A stretch of DNA of 64,000 bases. Source: CAWCUK01 sp963798775 (GTDB taxonomy: Bacteria > Bacteroidota > Ignavibacteria > Ignavibacteriales > Ignavibacteriaceae). Below the pieces are notes generated by a model. It had not been told where the DNA came from and ran no database searches. It saw nothing but the letters and a program-made list of their open reading frames with translations. The stretch lies in assembly GCA_963798775.1 (NCBI GenBank), contig CAWCUK010000003.1:682001-746000 (forward strand), written 5' to 3'. Made by a program: the position numbers and the translations under genes. Below are positions 56,095-64,000 of this stretch, in pieces (the first letter of the stretch is position 1; every line of letters begins with the position of its first letter).

Positions 56095-56523
56095 ATGAAA
56101 TATTATTATTTACGGGATTTTAAAATATTAATTTATATTCCCTTATTATTAATTGCGCTTTCCTGCGGTGAAGAAAAATCTATTAAAAAGAAAAGTATTA
56201 AAGTAACCGCCACTGCCTTTAATTCTGTCCGATATCAAACAAGTTCTCAACCTAAAATTACCGCTTGGGGAGATACATTAAAACCGGGACTAAAAGCAAT
56301 TGCCGTATCCAGGGATCTAATTGATTCAGGGTTAACTCACGGAACAAAAGTTAATATTGAAGGATTTAAAGGCGATTTTGTTGTCCTAGATAAAATGGAC
56401 GGCAGATTTAAAAATACTATAGATATTTATTTCGGACAAGATATTGATTCCGCGAAAGAATGGGGAACAAAGGAAATAAAAGTTTCATGGCTTCCGGATA
56501 GCAGCATCACTACGAATAAATAG
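56095..56523 (+). CDS. 3D-domain lipoprotein (RlpA/MltA-like barrel)
   Basis: A 142-residue lipoprotein (signal IYIPLLLIALSC with cysteine 24) whose mature part is a 3D-domain: KVTATAFNSV, AWGDTLKPGLKAIAVSRDL, and the closing DKMDGRFKNTIDIYFG with the two conserved aspartates. This double-psi barrel occurs in lytic transglycosylases and related wall proteins. Alone it may bind or cut glycan. It stands as a single gene between M23 and DUF4286 genes. Confidence 0.88.
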   Translation: MKYYYLRDFKILIYIPLLLIALSCGEEKSIKKKSIKVTATAFNSVRYQTSSQPKITAWGDTLKPGLKAIAVSRDLIDSGLTHGTKVNIEGFKGDFVVLDKMDGRFKNTIDIYFGQDIDSAKEWGTKEIKVSWLPDSSITTNK

Positions 56524-56600
56524 TTTTTTTTAGAAAAAAATTCTAACTTAAAATTTCGATTCAACAGGATTTTTTACTAAATAAAAATAAAGAATAATTT

Positions 56601-56906
56601 ATGATAATCTACAATATTGAAAACACCATTAAAAAAGAAATAGAAGAAGAATGGCTCGAGTGGATGAAAACTGCCCATATACCGGCAGTAATGAAAACCG
56701 GCTATTTTAATAACCACAGAATGCTGCGGATAGTAATACCAAAAACAGATGAGACAACAGTTACATACATAAATGAATACGAATGTGAATCGCTTGAAAA
56801 TTATTTAGCCTACTCCGAAAATGACGCGCCGCGTTTACGCAAAGATTCTGAGGAAACTTTTAAAGGCAAGTTTACTTCTTCCAGAACTGTTACCGAAGTT
56901 ATTTAA
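56601..56906 (+). CDS. DUF4286-family protein
   Basis: A 101-residue protein that matches DUF4286: the NIENTIKKEIEEEWLEWMK helix with TAHIPAVMKTG, then YINEYECESLENYLAY and FKGKFTSSRTV. The fold resembles small alpha/beta dimeric proteins. Function unknown. It lies before the M1 peptidase gene, with 37 bp between them. Confidence 0.85.
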   Translation: MIIYNIENTIKKEIEEEWLEWMKTAHIPAVMKTGYFNNHRMLRIVIPKTDETTVTYINEYECESLENYLAYSENDAPRLRKDSEETFKGKFTSSRTVTEVI

Positions 56907-56943
56907 TTTTTCCACCTCTTCTTCAAATTTAGGAGCAATTTTA

Positions 56944-59388
56944 ATGTTAAATTTAAACAAACATTTTTCTTTCCTGTTTATTCTGTTGCTTTTATTTAAT
57001 TTCCAAAGCTTTTCTCAAAGTAATGTTTCCGCGTTAACTTCCGATACTCGAAATTTTGATCAAAAAAATATAAAACTTAATCTGCAATTTAATTGGGATA
57101 AAAAAGAAGTTATAGGTACCGCAAAAATTACTTTTTCTCCTCTTGAAGATAATTTTAATCTGCTGACACTGCACGCAAGAACTATGAAAGTTTCATTGGT
57201 AAAAATAGATAGTACTCAATTAAAATATTCTCAGGATGATCAGAATTTATATATAAAAATGGATAAAAATTATTCTAAAGGAACTGATGTTACGGTAAAT
57301 ATAGAATATTCAGCGAGGCCGACAAGAGGATTTTATTTTTTCATGCCGACAAAAGAAAATCCGGATATGCCGATGGAAATATGGAGCCAGGGACAATCTA
57401 ATTTTAATCGATATTGGTACCCTGCTTACGATTTGCCCGATGATAAATTAACATCCGAAATTGTCGCGACAGTGCCGGAAAATTTAATTGCTGTTTCCAA
57501 CGGTGAATTAATTTCAGTTAAAGAAAATCCTTCCGAAAAAACAAAAACCTTCGATTGGAAAATGGATCATGTTCATTCAAATTATTTAACCACCTTAATT
57601 GTTGGTGATTACGCGACTGTAAAAGAAAAAGTTCAAGGTGTGCAGCTTGATTATAATCTTCCGAAAAAGTGGATTAATCAAATAGATCTTTTTTACGGCC
57701 GCACTCCTCAGATGATGATGTTTTTTTCAAATTATATTGTTCCTTATCCTTATTCAAGATACGCGCAGACAACCGTACAGGATTTTGAATGGGGAGGAAT
57801 GGAGAATGTAACTTCAACAACTTTAAATAGAAGATTACTGCACGGGAAAAATGCTGTTCCTAATTACAGCGCCGATGAACTAATTGCCCACGAGATGGCG
57901 CATCAATGGTTTGGAGATTATTTAACTTGTAAAAATTGGAAACACGATTGGCTTAATGAAGGTTTTGCCACCTATTTTACCGATCTGTGGACGGAAAATC
58001 AATTCGGGGAAGATGAATTCCGGTATCTTCGTTATAATGAAAACAATATATATCTGAATGAAGAAGTTATTTCAGCACCTCTGGAGAAAATAAAAAAAGA
58101 TTCCTCCGGAATTATTCCCGTTGAACTGGGCGGAAGTAAAGCATATGAAAGAGGTGCTGCAATTTTAAATATGCTTCGGTTTGAACTCGGAAATAATGAA
58201 TTTCAAAAAGCAATCCGCTACTACGTTAACAAATTTAAAAATGATAATGTAGTTACTGAAGATTTAAGAAACGCCTTTCAGGAATCAACAGGTAAAGATC
58301 TTTCCCGGTTTTTTAATGAATGGATTTACGGTGCGGGTTATCCTGAGTTTGAAGTTTCTTACAATTATGATGACCAGAATAAAAAGTTAATTTTAGTTGT
58401 TAAACAAACTCAAAAAGAACTTCCCGCCGTAGGCGTATTTCATACAAAAATACCGGTCCAAATAATAGCGGATAATAAAATAATTGATAGTACAATTCAA
58501 ATTACCGGGCGGGAAAATAATTTTTCGTTTGATGTTGAACAGAAGCCGGATATGATTCGGTTTAACAAAAATTTTGTAGTTCTCTGTAAAGTTGAGTTTA
58601 ATAAATTACTTGATGAACTTGCTTACCAGCTTCAATATGATGATGATGTAACAGGAAGAATAATAGCAGCCGATGAAATTTCAAAATTCGGAAAAGATGC
58701 CGTACCGTTTTTAAGAAGAACTATTATGCGAGATACTTTTTATGGCGTTAGAATCAAAGCGGTAGAAAGTCTAAAAAAAATTGGCGGTGAAGTAGCTTAT
58801 AAACCTCTTATTATTGCTGCCGATGATTTTGACGGACGTGTTAGAGAGGCTGCCGTAAAAGCGTTATCAATTTTCTCGAGTGAAATAGTCGGTGATTTTT
58901 TAGTTCAAAAATTTAACGAAGAAAAAAATGATTATGTAAAAGGCGCTGCCGCTTATTCTATTGGTTCGGTAAAAATGAATGATGCGTTTGAATTTCTGAA
59001 AAAAGCTCTTGAATATGATTCTCATAGAAATATAATTAGAAGAAAGATTTTCGACGGATTAAAAGAATTGGGAGATCCAAAAGCACTTCCGCTGGTTTCA
59101 GAATATACTCAATATAAATACAGCCATGGCGGAATGCATTTATTAGATATTGCCGCTTTAGATTGTGCGAAATCATTTGATAAAGAGCATCATCAAGAAG
59201 TTATTAATGTAGTCGCCGGAGCGTTAAAAAATCCCTACTTTAGAACAATAAACCATGCCGCCGCACTGCTTGCCGAATTAGGCGCGAAAGAAAAACTGCC
59301 GGATCTGAAGGAAGTTTTAAAAAATGATAAACGCCAAACCGTACAATTACAGGTAATCGCGGCAATAAAAAAGTTGGAGAACCGATAA
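56944..59388 (+). CDS. Secreted M1-family aminopeptidase with C-terminal HEAT repeats
   Basis: About 814 residues from the ATG at 56944, which opens a signal peptide (FSFLFILLLLFNFQSFSQ). The N-terminal beta domain and catalytic domain carry the M1 motifs: GGMENVTS (the exopeptidase GxMEN site) and HEMAHQWFGDYL (H316) with the third ligand glutamate in WLNEGFATY. The last 250 residues are HEAT-like repeats (RIIAADEISKFGKDAVP, RIKAVESLKKIGG and so on). Probably a periplasmic or surface peptidase. A terminator-like hairpin follows at 59400. Confidence 0.93.
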   Translation: MLNLNKHFSFLFILLLLFNFQSFSQSNVSALTSDTRNFDQKNIKLNLQFNWDKKEVIGTAKITFSPLEDNFNLLTLHARTMKVSLVKIDSTQLKYSQDDQNLYIKMDKNYSKGTDVTVNIEYSARPTRGFYFFMPTKENPDMPMEIWSQGQSNFNRYWYPAYDLPDDKLTSEIVATVPENLIAVSNGELISVKENPSEKTKTFDWKMDHVHSNYLTTLIVGDYATVKEKVQGVQLDYNLPKKWINQIDLFYGRTPQMMMFFSNYIVPYPYSRYAQTTVQDFEWGGMENVTSTTLNRRLLHGKNAVPNYSADELIAHEMAHQWFGDYLTCKNWKHDWLNEGFATYFTDLWTENQFGEDEFRYLRYNENNIYLNEEVISAPLEKIKKDSSGIIPVELGGSKAYERGAAILNMLRFELGNNEFQKAIRYYVNKFKNDNVVTEDLRNAFQESTGKDLSRFFNEWIYGAGYPEFEVSYNYDDQNKKLILVVKQTQKELPAVGVFHTKIPVQIIADNKIIDSTIQITGRENNFSFDVEQKPDMIRFNKNFVVLCKVEFNKLLDELAYQLQYDDDVTGRIIAADEISKFGKDAVPFLRRTIMRDTFYGVRIKAVESLKKIGGEVAYKPLIIAADDFDGRVREAAVKALSIFSSEIVGDFLVQKFNEEKNDYVKGAAAYSIGSVKMNDAFEFLKKALEYDSHRNIIRRKIFDGLKELGDPKALPLVSEYTQYKYSHGGMHLLDIAALDCAKSFDKEHHQEVINVVAGALKNPYFRTINHAAALLAELGAKEKLPDLKEVLKNDKRQTVQLQVIAAIKKLENR

Positions 59389-59399
59389 GTTTAAGAAAA

Positions 59400-59458
59400 G
59401 CCGTTTTAAAAAAAATTAAAAAAATCTTTTTCTCCGCTTTTTTAAGACGGCCATTTTT
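59400..59458 (+). terminator. Terminator-like hairpin after the M1 peptidase gene
   Basis: GCCGTTTTAAAAAA (59400-59413) pairs with TTTTTTAAGACGGC (59438-59451) with one G-T pair, around a 24-base loop. A T-run (59454-59459) follows. Confidence 0.6.
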
Positions 59459-59530
59459 TCCCAAGGCACAATTATTCTTCTTCTTCCTTTAATGTATTGC
59501 AACTTTAGAAACCCTTTCCTAAATTTTTTT

Positions 59531-59947
59531 ATGATTAAAATTTATGGATATATAATATTTTTGTGCCTCATATTTTTTTCTACCGGCTGCAGGGAAGAAA
59601 TTGTACCGCCCAATAATGACGCGGGAAATATAAACCAACCGATAAAAATTAGCACAAGTAATTCATATACTTTTTTAATTAATGCAAAACAAATATCTCA
59701 GGAAGTTACAGAAACTCCAGAAATTATAATCGCGAAAACAAAGTTATCAATTACAATTTCCGATTACGCGGGAGGCTCGTTGAGAGTTTCATTATATAAT
59801 AAAAATCATAAGATTATATACAGCAGCATCGGCAACGCTAATAATGGCTACTTAACTTATACGTTTGATAAAGATTTTCCCACAACAATAAATATTAAAT
59901 TCAAAAACTTCAGCGGCAGGCTTAAAATTTATTTATCGATTATTTAG
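59531..59947 (+). CDS. Small lipoprotein of unknown function
   Basis: I place the start at the ATG at 59531, which gives the lipoprotein signal IKIYGYIIFLCLIFFSTGC (lipobox STGC). The mature part of about 120 residues is rich in polar beta-strand patterns (TKLSITISDYAGGSLRVSLYN, in shorter runs) and resembles a small Ig-like or C2-like beta-sandwich, possibly a carbohydrate or membrane-surface binding module. No family is recognised. Alone before corA. Confidence 0.7.
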   Translation: MIKIYGYIIFLCLIFFSTGCREEIVPPNNDAGNINQPIKISTSNSYTFLINAKQISQEVTETPEIIIAKTKLSITISDYAGGSLRVSLYNKNHKIIYSSIGNANNGYLTYTFDKDFPTTINIKFKNFSGRLKIYLSII

Positions 59948-60216
59948 ATAAATTTTCGTTTCAATTTTAATTCTTATAAAATGGGTATGTTAGTTTTCAA
60001 CAAATCCTTAAAATTACCAACAAATTTTATTGATGATTTTAGCACTTAAAAATTAGATATATCTTCGTAATCATCTTAAATAATTCGTTACATTTCTAAA
60101 TTTCTATTTTAATTTTTCAATTATTAAAATAGTTTTAATGTTAGGATGAGTAAATTTCACAACTAGAAATAGTTTTTCTATATTAGAATAATAATCTCCC
60201 AAAAAAAATAAAACTT

Positions 60217-61275
60217 ATGGCAAAAAATATTTATCGCAAAAAAAGAGGAATGTCTCCGGGTTCGCTTGTTTTTACAGGTGAGCAAAAGCAGGAGCAAATT
60301 AAAATTACGGCGTTTGATTATGATGAAAATATATTAGAAGAGAAAATTGTAACCGATGTGAATGATCTGCGGGCATTTAAAGAAAACGGGACTGTAAGCT
60401 GGCTGAATATCTGCGGCCTGCATAACATTGGTCTGATGGAGAAAATAGGAAAGATATTTAATATTCATCCGCTTGTAATGGAAGATATTTTAAATGTAGA
60501 ACATAATCCTAAATTTGAAGATTATGATGATTTTCTTTTTATCGTCGGAAAGATGATTAACTACAATAAAATAAAAAATTGTGTCGAGATGGAGCAGGTA
60601 AGTTTTGTACTCGGTCCGTCATATTTAATTACTTTTCAAGAAAAAGAGGGGGATGTTTTTGATTTAATTCGGGAAAGGCTCCGGAGCGATAAAGGTAGAA
60701 TTAGAAAGCACAGCGCTGATTATCTTGCTTATCGTTTGCTAGATTCCATAGTTGATAATTATTTTATTGTTCTGGAAAATTTTGATGATAAAATTGAAGA
60801 AATTGAAGATCAGCTTATTACTAATCCTGATCAAGCCTCTATTGAAGATATGCATAGAATCAGAAAAGAGATTATTAAACTACGAAGAGCAGTACTTCCT
60901 TTAAGAGATATTATTTATTCTTTGGAAAAGGAGAGAGCGGCATTAATTAAGAAGACAACTTATATATTTCTTCGTGATCTTTCCGATCATATAAAACAAA
61001 TTATTGAAAGGATTGAGAGCTATAGAGAAATTATAAACGGACTGCTGGAGATTTATCTTTCCAGTTCAAGTTATAAAATGAATGAAGTAATGAAATTACT
61101 TACTATTATTGCCACTATTTTTATTCCTCTAACATTTATCGTTGGTATTTACGGGATGAATTTTTCCTATATGCCGGAATTAAACTGGAAGTATGGCTAT
61201 CCGATAATAATGACTATTATGGTAATAATAGTTGTGGGAATGATTCTTTTTTTCAAAAGAAAAAAATGGTTGTAA
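60217..61275 (+). CDS. corA: Magnesium/cobalt transporter CorA
   Basis: A 352-residue CorA channel. The large N-terminal cytoplasmic domain (with HPLVMEDILN and FVLGPSYLITFQE) leads through a long helix to two C-terminal membrane helices, with the GMN motif in IYGMNFSYMPELNW, the ion selectivity signature. It ends in a basic tail (FFKRKKWL), as in the family. It takes up Mg2+. Monocistronic, with a hairpin between it and the convergent DUF5683 gene. Confidence 0.96.
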   Translation: MAKNIYRKKRGMSPGSLVFTGEQKQEQIKITAFDYDENILEEKIVTDVNDLRAFKENGTVSWLNICGLHNIGLMEKIGKIFNIHPLVMEDILNVEHNPKFEDYDDFLFIVGKMINYNKIKNCVEMEQVSFVLGPSYLITFQEKEGDVFDLIRERLRSDKGRIRKHSADYLAYRLLDSIVDNYFIVLENFDDKIEEIEDQLITNPDQASIEDMHRIRKEIIKLRRAVLPLRDIIYSLEKERAALIKKTTYIFLRDLSDHIKQIIERIESYREIINGLLEIYLSSSSYKMNEVMKLLTIIATIFIPLTFIVGIYGMNFSYMPELNWKYGYPIIMTIMVIIVVGMILFFKRKKWL

Positions 61276-61285
61276 AAATAACAGA

Positions 61286-61308
61286 AATGCTGAAGCAATT
61301 TCAGCATT
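61286..61308. terminator. Bidirectional hairpin between corA and the DUF5683 gene
   Basis: AATGCTGAA and TTCAGCATT form a 9-bp stem with a 5-base loop, 10 bp after the corA stop and 25 bp before the convergent stop. The following AAAATTTCTT is a weak T-run, so it is a modest terminator. Confidence 0.65.
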
Positions 61309-61333
61309 AAAATTTCTTAGAATGAATACCTTA

Positions 61334-62071
61334 TTAAAATGCGGTATGAAAATTAATATTTAATCCGGAAGGTAAAGTCGGTTTATTAGAAATTCCCATT
61401 GAAATATTCCAGCCCATTTCGGCTGATAATTTTTTATTATGGGACGCAACTAACCTAACAGCGTTTACCGCGCTGATAATTCTATTTAAAACCAAAGCTC
61501 CGACAACAAATCTTAAATTATTATAAGCCTTTTCACTTGAAACCCACATATCCCGATAATTTCTTCTTTCAGTATCATTTTGCCATTTCCAATAATACTG
61601 CTGTTCATCATACATTTGGCTGTAATTTCTATCTAGAGCTTGAGAATTATTATAGCTTTCGATATTTGAATATACACCGATAGTTGCGTAATAATCGGAA
61701 TTTTTATTAGTCGGGTTCACATTTGCGTTTGAAGCGGCAAATGATTTATAACGTTCTTTTCTCCAATTGCCGTATGTATTTATTCCTAAATAAGTTCCCC
61801 AAAGAACACCTTCCGCCATCGTAAAATATTTTCCGGTTGAATAATCACCGGCGTATAATTCTCCCATTCCCGGCAGAAGCAGAGAATATAAAATTGCAAG
61901 GCCGGCATTTTTTTTACCTGATTGTAAAAGTAAGTTTTGTTTTTGCGGAAGAGTAATATTATTTGAGGAAGTTTTTATATCGTTTTTTAGCTTCAGAAAA
62001 TTTGTGTTGGAAACTGTCTGTGCAAAAGAAGTGACTGAAATAAAAAGAATACTCAGAATTATTTTTTTCAT
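61334..62071 (-). CDS. DUF5683-domain protein with signal peptide
   Basis: A 245-residue protein with an N-terminal signal (KKIILSILFISVTSFAQ) and the DUF5683 block: AILYSLLLPGMGELYAG with its Pro-Gly turn, then GKYFTMAEGVLWGTYLGI as membrane hairpins, and a final helix (LRFVVGALVLNRIISAVNAV). The hydrophobic core suggests an inner- or outer-membrane protein; the family function is unknown. It lies 23 bp after mtaB on the minus strand. Confidence 0.88.
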   Translation of the reverse strand: MKKIILSILFISVTSFAQTVSNTNFLKLKNDIKTSSNNITLPQKQNLLLQSGKKNAGLAILYSLLLPGMGELYAGDYSTGKYFTMAEGVLWGTYLGINTYGNWRKERYKSFAASNANVNPTNKNSDYYATIGVYSNIESYNNSQALDRNYSQMYDEQQYYWKWQNDTERRNYRDMWVSSEKAYNNLRFVVGALVLNRIISAVNAVRLVASHNKKLSAEMGWNISMGISNKPTLPSGLNINFHTAF

Positions 62072-62094
62072 ATTTTTTAGGTTTAAGTTTAGAA

Positions 62095-63423
62095 TTAACT
62101 TGCCTTTAAGTCAACTGAATTTTTTGTCTCTATTAACTTTCCTTCACAAATATCGTCATATATTTTTGAAATATTAACGGTTGAAAATTTATTTATAATA
62201 TTTTCATCAAAGGGAAGAGAAACTCTAACATAATTTGAAGAGAATCCTTTCATCATACCATTATAATCTTGATGCTCAAAAAGAACATCAATTTCTTTCC
62301 CTACTGAAGTTTGATAAAATTCTCTTTTCTTTTTTGCGCTAAGAATTCTTAACATATTATTTCTCTTACGTCTAACGGCAACATCAACTGTTCCTTCCAT
62401 AGTTATAGCTTTTGTATCGGGACGTTCAGAATAAGTAAAAACGTGAAGGTAAGAAATCGGCAGTTCTTTAAGAAAATTATATGTTGTTAAAAAATCTTCT
62501 TCGGTTTCACCGGGAAAACCAACAATTACATCAACACCTATTCCAAGTTCTGGAATAAGCGATTTAGCTTTATTTATCAACTCGGAATAATATTCCGCTT
62601 TATACCGGCGCTGCATTAATTTTAATATTTTGGAACTCCCGCTCTGCAGGGGAATATGAAAATGCTTGCACATTTTCTCGTTTTCTTTTGTAAGCAACAA
62701 AATATCATCGGTAAGTAAATTTGGCTCAATTGAACTAATGCGGATTCTGAAATCACCCGGTACTTCTACCATTCCGCACAAAACATTATAGAGATCTGTG
62801 GAAAAACTTTTTCCGTAATCGCCGACATTTACTCCCGTTAAAATAATTTCTTTATAACCGGAATTGACCAATTGAGTAAATTCTTCAATAAGAATTTCAG
62901 GAGACATACTTCGGCTTTTGCCGCGAGCAAGTGGAATTGTACAGAATGAACATTTGTAATCGCAGCCGTCCTGTATTTTAAAATACGCCCTGGTTCTGCT
63001 GTCCGCGTCGGTAGAATGCGCAATTCCAAATTCATTCAGATCCTCAGTTGGGGAAACATAAATACAGGCAAGATCTCTCTTATCAAAAGTTTCAATTAAA
63101 GAAAAAAGCTTAAATTTTTCATTGCTTCCAAGAACAATATCAACACCGTCAATATTTGAAATTTCATCCGGCCGGAGCTGGGCAAAACATCCTGTAACTA
63201 TAATAAACGCTTCGGGATTTTTTCTTAAGGCTCTACGAACAAGCTGTTTACATTCTTTTTCCGCATTTTCGGTAACAGTGCAAGTATTGAAAAGATAAAT
63301 ATCCGCTTTCTCTTTAAAATCTACAATTTCATATCCCTTATTTAGAAACTGATTTCCGATTGTAGAGGTTTCGGAAAAATTTAATTTACAGCCTAATGTA
63401 TGTAATGCTACTTTATTTATCAT
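62095..63423 (-). CDS. mtaB: tRNA ms2t6A37 methylthiotransferase MtaB
   Basis: A 442-residue radical-SAM enzyme that adds a methylthio group to t6A at position 37 of ANN-decoding tRNAs. The N-terminal UPF0004 part has three cysteines for one iron-sulfur cluster (LGCKLN, CTVTENAE, TGCFAQ), then the radical-SAM CxxxCxxC site DGCDYKCSFCTIPLARG, and a short C-terminal TRAM-like region. All cluster cysteines are present. It is separated from rpsA by a strong terminator. Confidence 0.95.
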   Translation of the reverse strand: MINKVALHTLGCKLNFSETSTIGNQFLNKGYEIVDFKEKADIYLFNTCTVTENAEKECKQLVRRALRKNPEAFIIVTGCFAQLRPDEISNIDGVDIVLGSNEKFKLFSLIETFDKRDLACIYVSPTEDLNEFGIAHSTDADSRTRAYFKIQDGCDYKCSFCTIPLARGKSRSMSPEILIEEFTQLVNSGYKEIILTGVNVGDYGKSFSTDLYNVLCGMVEVPGDFRIRISSIEPNLLTDDILLLTKENEKMCKHFHIPLQSGSSKILKLMQRRYKAEYYSELINKAKSLIPELGIGVDVIVGFPGETEEDFLTTYNFLKELPISYLHVFTYSERPDTKAITMEGTVDVAVRRKRNNMLRILSAKKKREFYQTSVGKEIDVLFEHQDYNGMMKGFSSNYVRVSLPFDENIINKFSTVNISKIYDDICEGKLIETKNSVDLKAS

Positions 63424-63445
63424 AAATATCTAATGTTTAAAAATT

Positions 63446-63470
63446 TAAGAGCGGGAAAAACCCGCTCTTA
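63446..63470 (-). terminator. Rho-independent terminator of rpsA
   Basis: TAAGAGCGGG and CCCGCTCTTA form a perfect 10-bp stem with an A5 loop, 28 bp downstream of the rpsA stop on the minus strand. The GC-rich core stands out from the AT-rich surroundings. Confidence 0.85.
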
Positions 63471-63497
63471 ATGAAAAGAAACAACTTAATATTGAAA

Positions 63498-64000
63498 TCA
63501 GCTATTTTTATCGGAAGAACGGTTATCCGGGACTTCAAAAATAGGGAAGTCGGATGCGTCAATAGCTCCGGTATCAGCATTTTTTATTTCATCTGTAGAA
63601 ACGCGGTCTAATTTGTGTTTGTCCAAATATTCACGAATTTCATCATCAGATTTTTCTTTTAATGCGGCAATAGCGCTAAGTACAATTTTCTTATTTTCTT
63701 TATCGAATTCGATTACCTTTAATTGCAAAACATCATCAACAGGAAAATGATTTGCGACGTTTTTGATTTTAGAAGTGGCAAGCTGAGTTGCCGGAACAAA
63801 ACCATCAACATCTTCGGGTAATTCCGCTATTAATCCTTTTTCAATAATTCTTACAACTTTACCTTGTGTTTCTGTACCGAGAGAGTAAAGTTTTTCAAAA
63901 TTATTCCAAGGATTATCTTCGACTTGTTTGTGTCCTAAAGATATTTTCCTTTGTTCAACATCAACGCCAAGAACAATTACATCAAGTTTTTCGCCTTTTT
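63498..64000 (-). CDS. rpsA: 30S ribosomal protein S1, C-terminal part (5' end outside the window)
   Basis: The minus-strand frame is open to the edge of the window, so only the last 167 or so codons are seen. They carry one and a half S1 RNA-binding repeats, with the typical ISLGHKQVEDNPW junction, TETQGKVVRIIEKGLIAEL and FDKENKKIVLS, and an acidic tail with a variable end. This is the translation-initiation S1 protein. A terminator follows the stop. Confidence 0.93.
   Translation of the reverse strand, partial: KGEKLDVIVLGVDVEQRKISLGHKQVEDNPWNNFEKLYSLGTETQGKVVRIIEKGLIAELPEDVDGFVPATQLATSKIKNVANHFPVDDVLQLKVIEFDKENKKIVLSAIAALKEKSDDEIREYLDKHKLDRVSTDEIKNADTGAIDASDFPIFEVPDNRSSDKNS

Noticed and set aside
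1..64000. CRISPR arrays, tRNA and rRNA genes
   Set aside because: I looked for regularly spaced repeats and for tRNA-like arms in the intergenic parts and saw none.

Overview
The window is AT-rich, gene-dense bacterial DNA, probably from the Ignavibacteria or a neighbouring Bacteroidota/Chlorobiota lineage. This is inferred from the gene mix: many SpoIIE-type PP2C phosphatases with GAF domains, DUF5683 and DUF4286 proteins, a MepM-like M23 peptidase with an HxC motif, and FloA followed by a small membrane-anchored protein. No rRNA, tRNA or CRISPR array was found. The window opens inside one gene and closes inside rpsA.

Layout. 1-6714: a partner-switching signalling cluster (PP2C phosphatase, STAS antagonist, RsbW-like kinase, GAF-PP2C, and a PDZ/multi-TM/GAF/PP2C sensor). 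6920-17062: a type I restriction-modification operon, hsdM - GIY-YIG protein - GHKL ATPase/nuclease fusion - hsdS - hsdR - YgjP-like metallopeptidase. Every junction in it abuts or overlaps, so it reads as one coupled unit. A 1430-bp IS3-family element with a 4-bp target duplication splits hsdS, and the second half of hsdS is badly degraded. 17063-17642: a junk-like gap holding a hydrolase remnant and a strong hairpin. 17643-25051 (minus strand): a lipoprotein, secF-secD, and a nucleoside salvage run cdd-tdk-nupC-punA. 25141-30861 (minus): methyltransferase, glycosyltransferase, UvrD-like helicase, a membrane-anchored protein, floA. 31073-41744: clpC, phhB, TPR, pyrE, M64 peptidase, a fourth PP2C, aldehyde dehydrogenase, ZIP transporter, MgtC/DUF4010. 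41809-48397: a lipoprotein, a 48-residue membrane protein, truA, an SDR, SRPBCC and DUF2231 proteins, membrane proteins and a crotonase. 48398-64000: paired M16 peptidases, lepB, gatB, mscS, M23 and 3D-domain envelope proteins, an M1 peptidase with HEAT repeats, corA, DUF5683, mtaB, rpsA.

The most interesting locus is the two-gene insertion between hsdM and hsdS. It holds a GIY-YIG-like protein and a 680-residue MORC/MutL-like GHKL ATPase whose C-terminus looks like a Shedu-type (DUF4263-like) PD-(D/E)XK nuclease. Both are stitched by ATGA-type overlaps into the type I operon, which suggests an accessory DNA-sensing or cleavage arm.

Caution: at least 15 single-base frameshifts interrupt otherwise conserved genes, mostly at short homopolymers. 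They cluster at 1.1-3.3 kb, 11.5-14.8 kb and 49-50 kb, with others in nupC and the DUF2231 gene. I read most of them as residual consensus errors, not gene decay; the hsdS insertion is real in structure. Coordinates for these genes span the whole restored reading frame.
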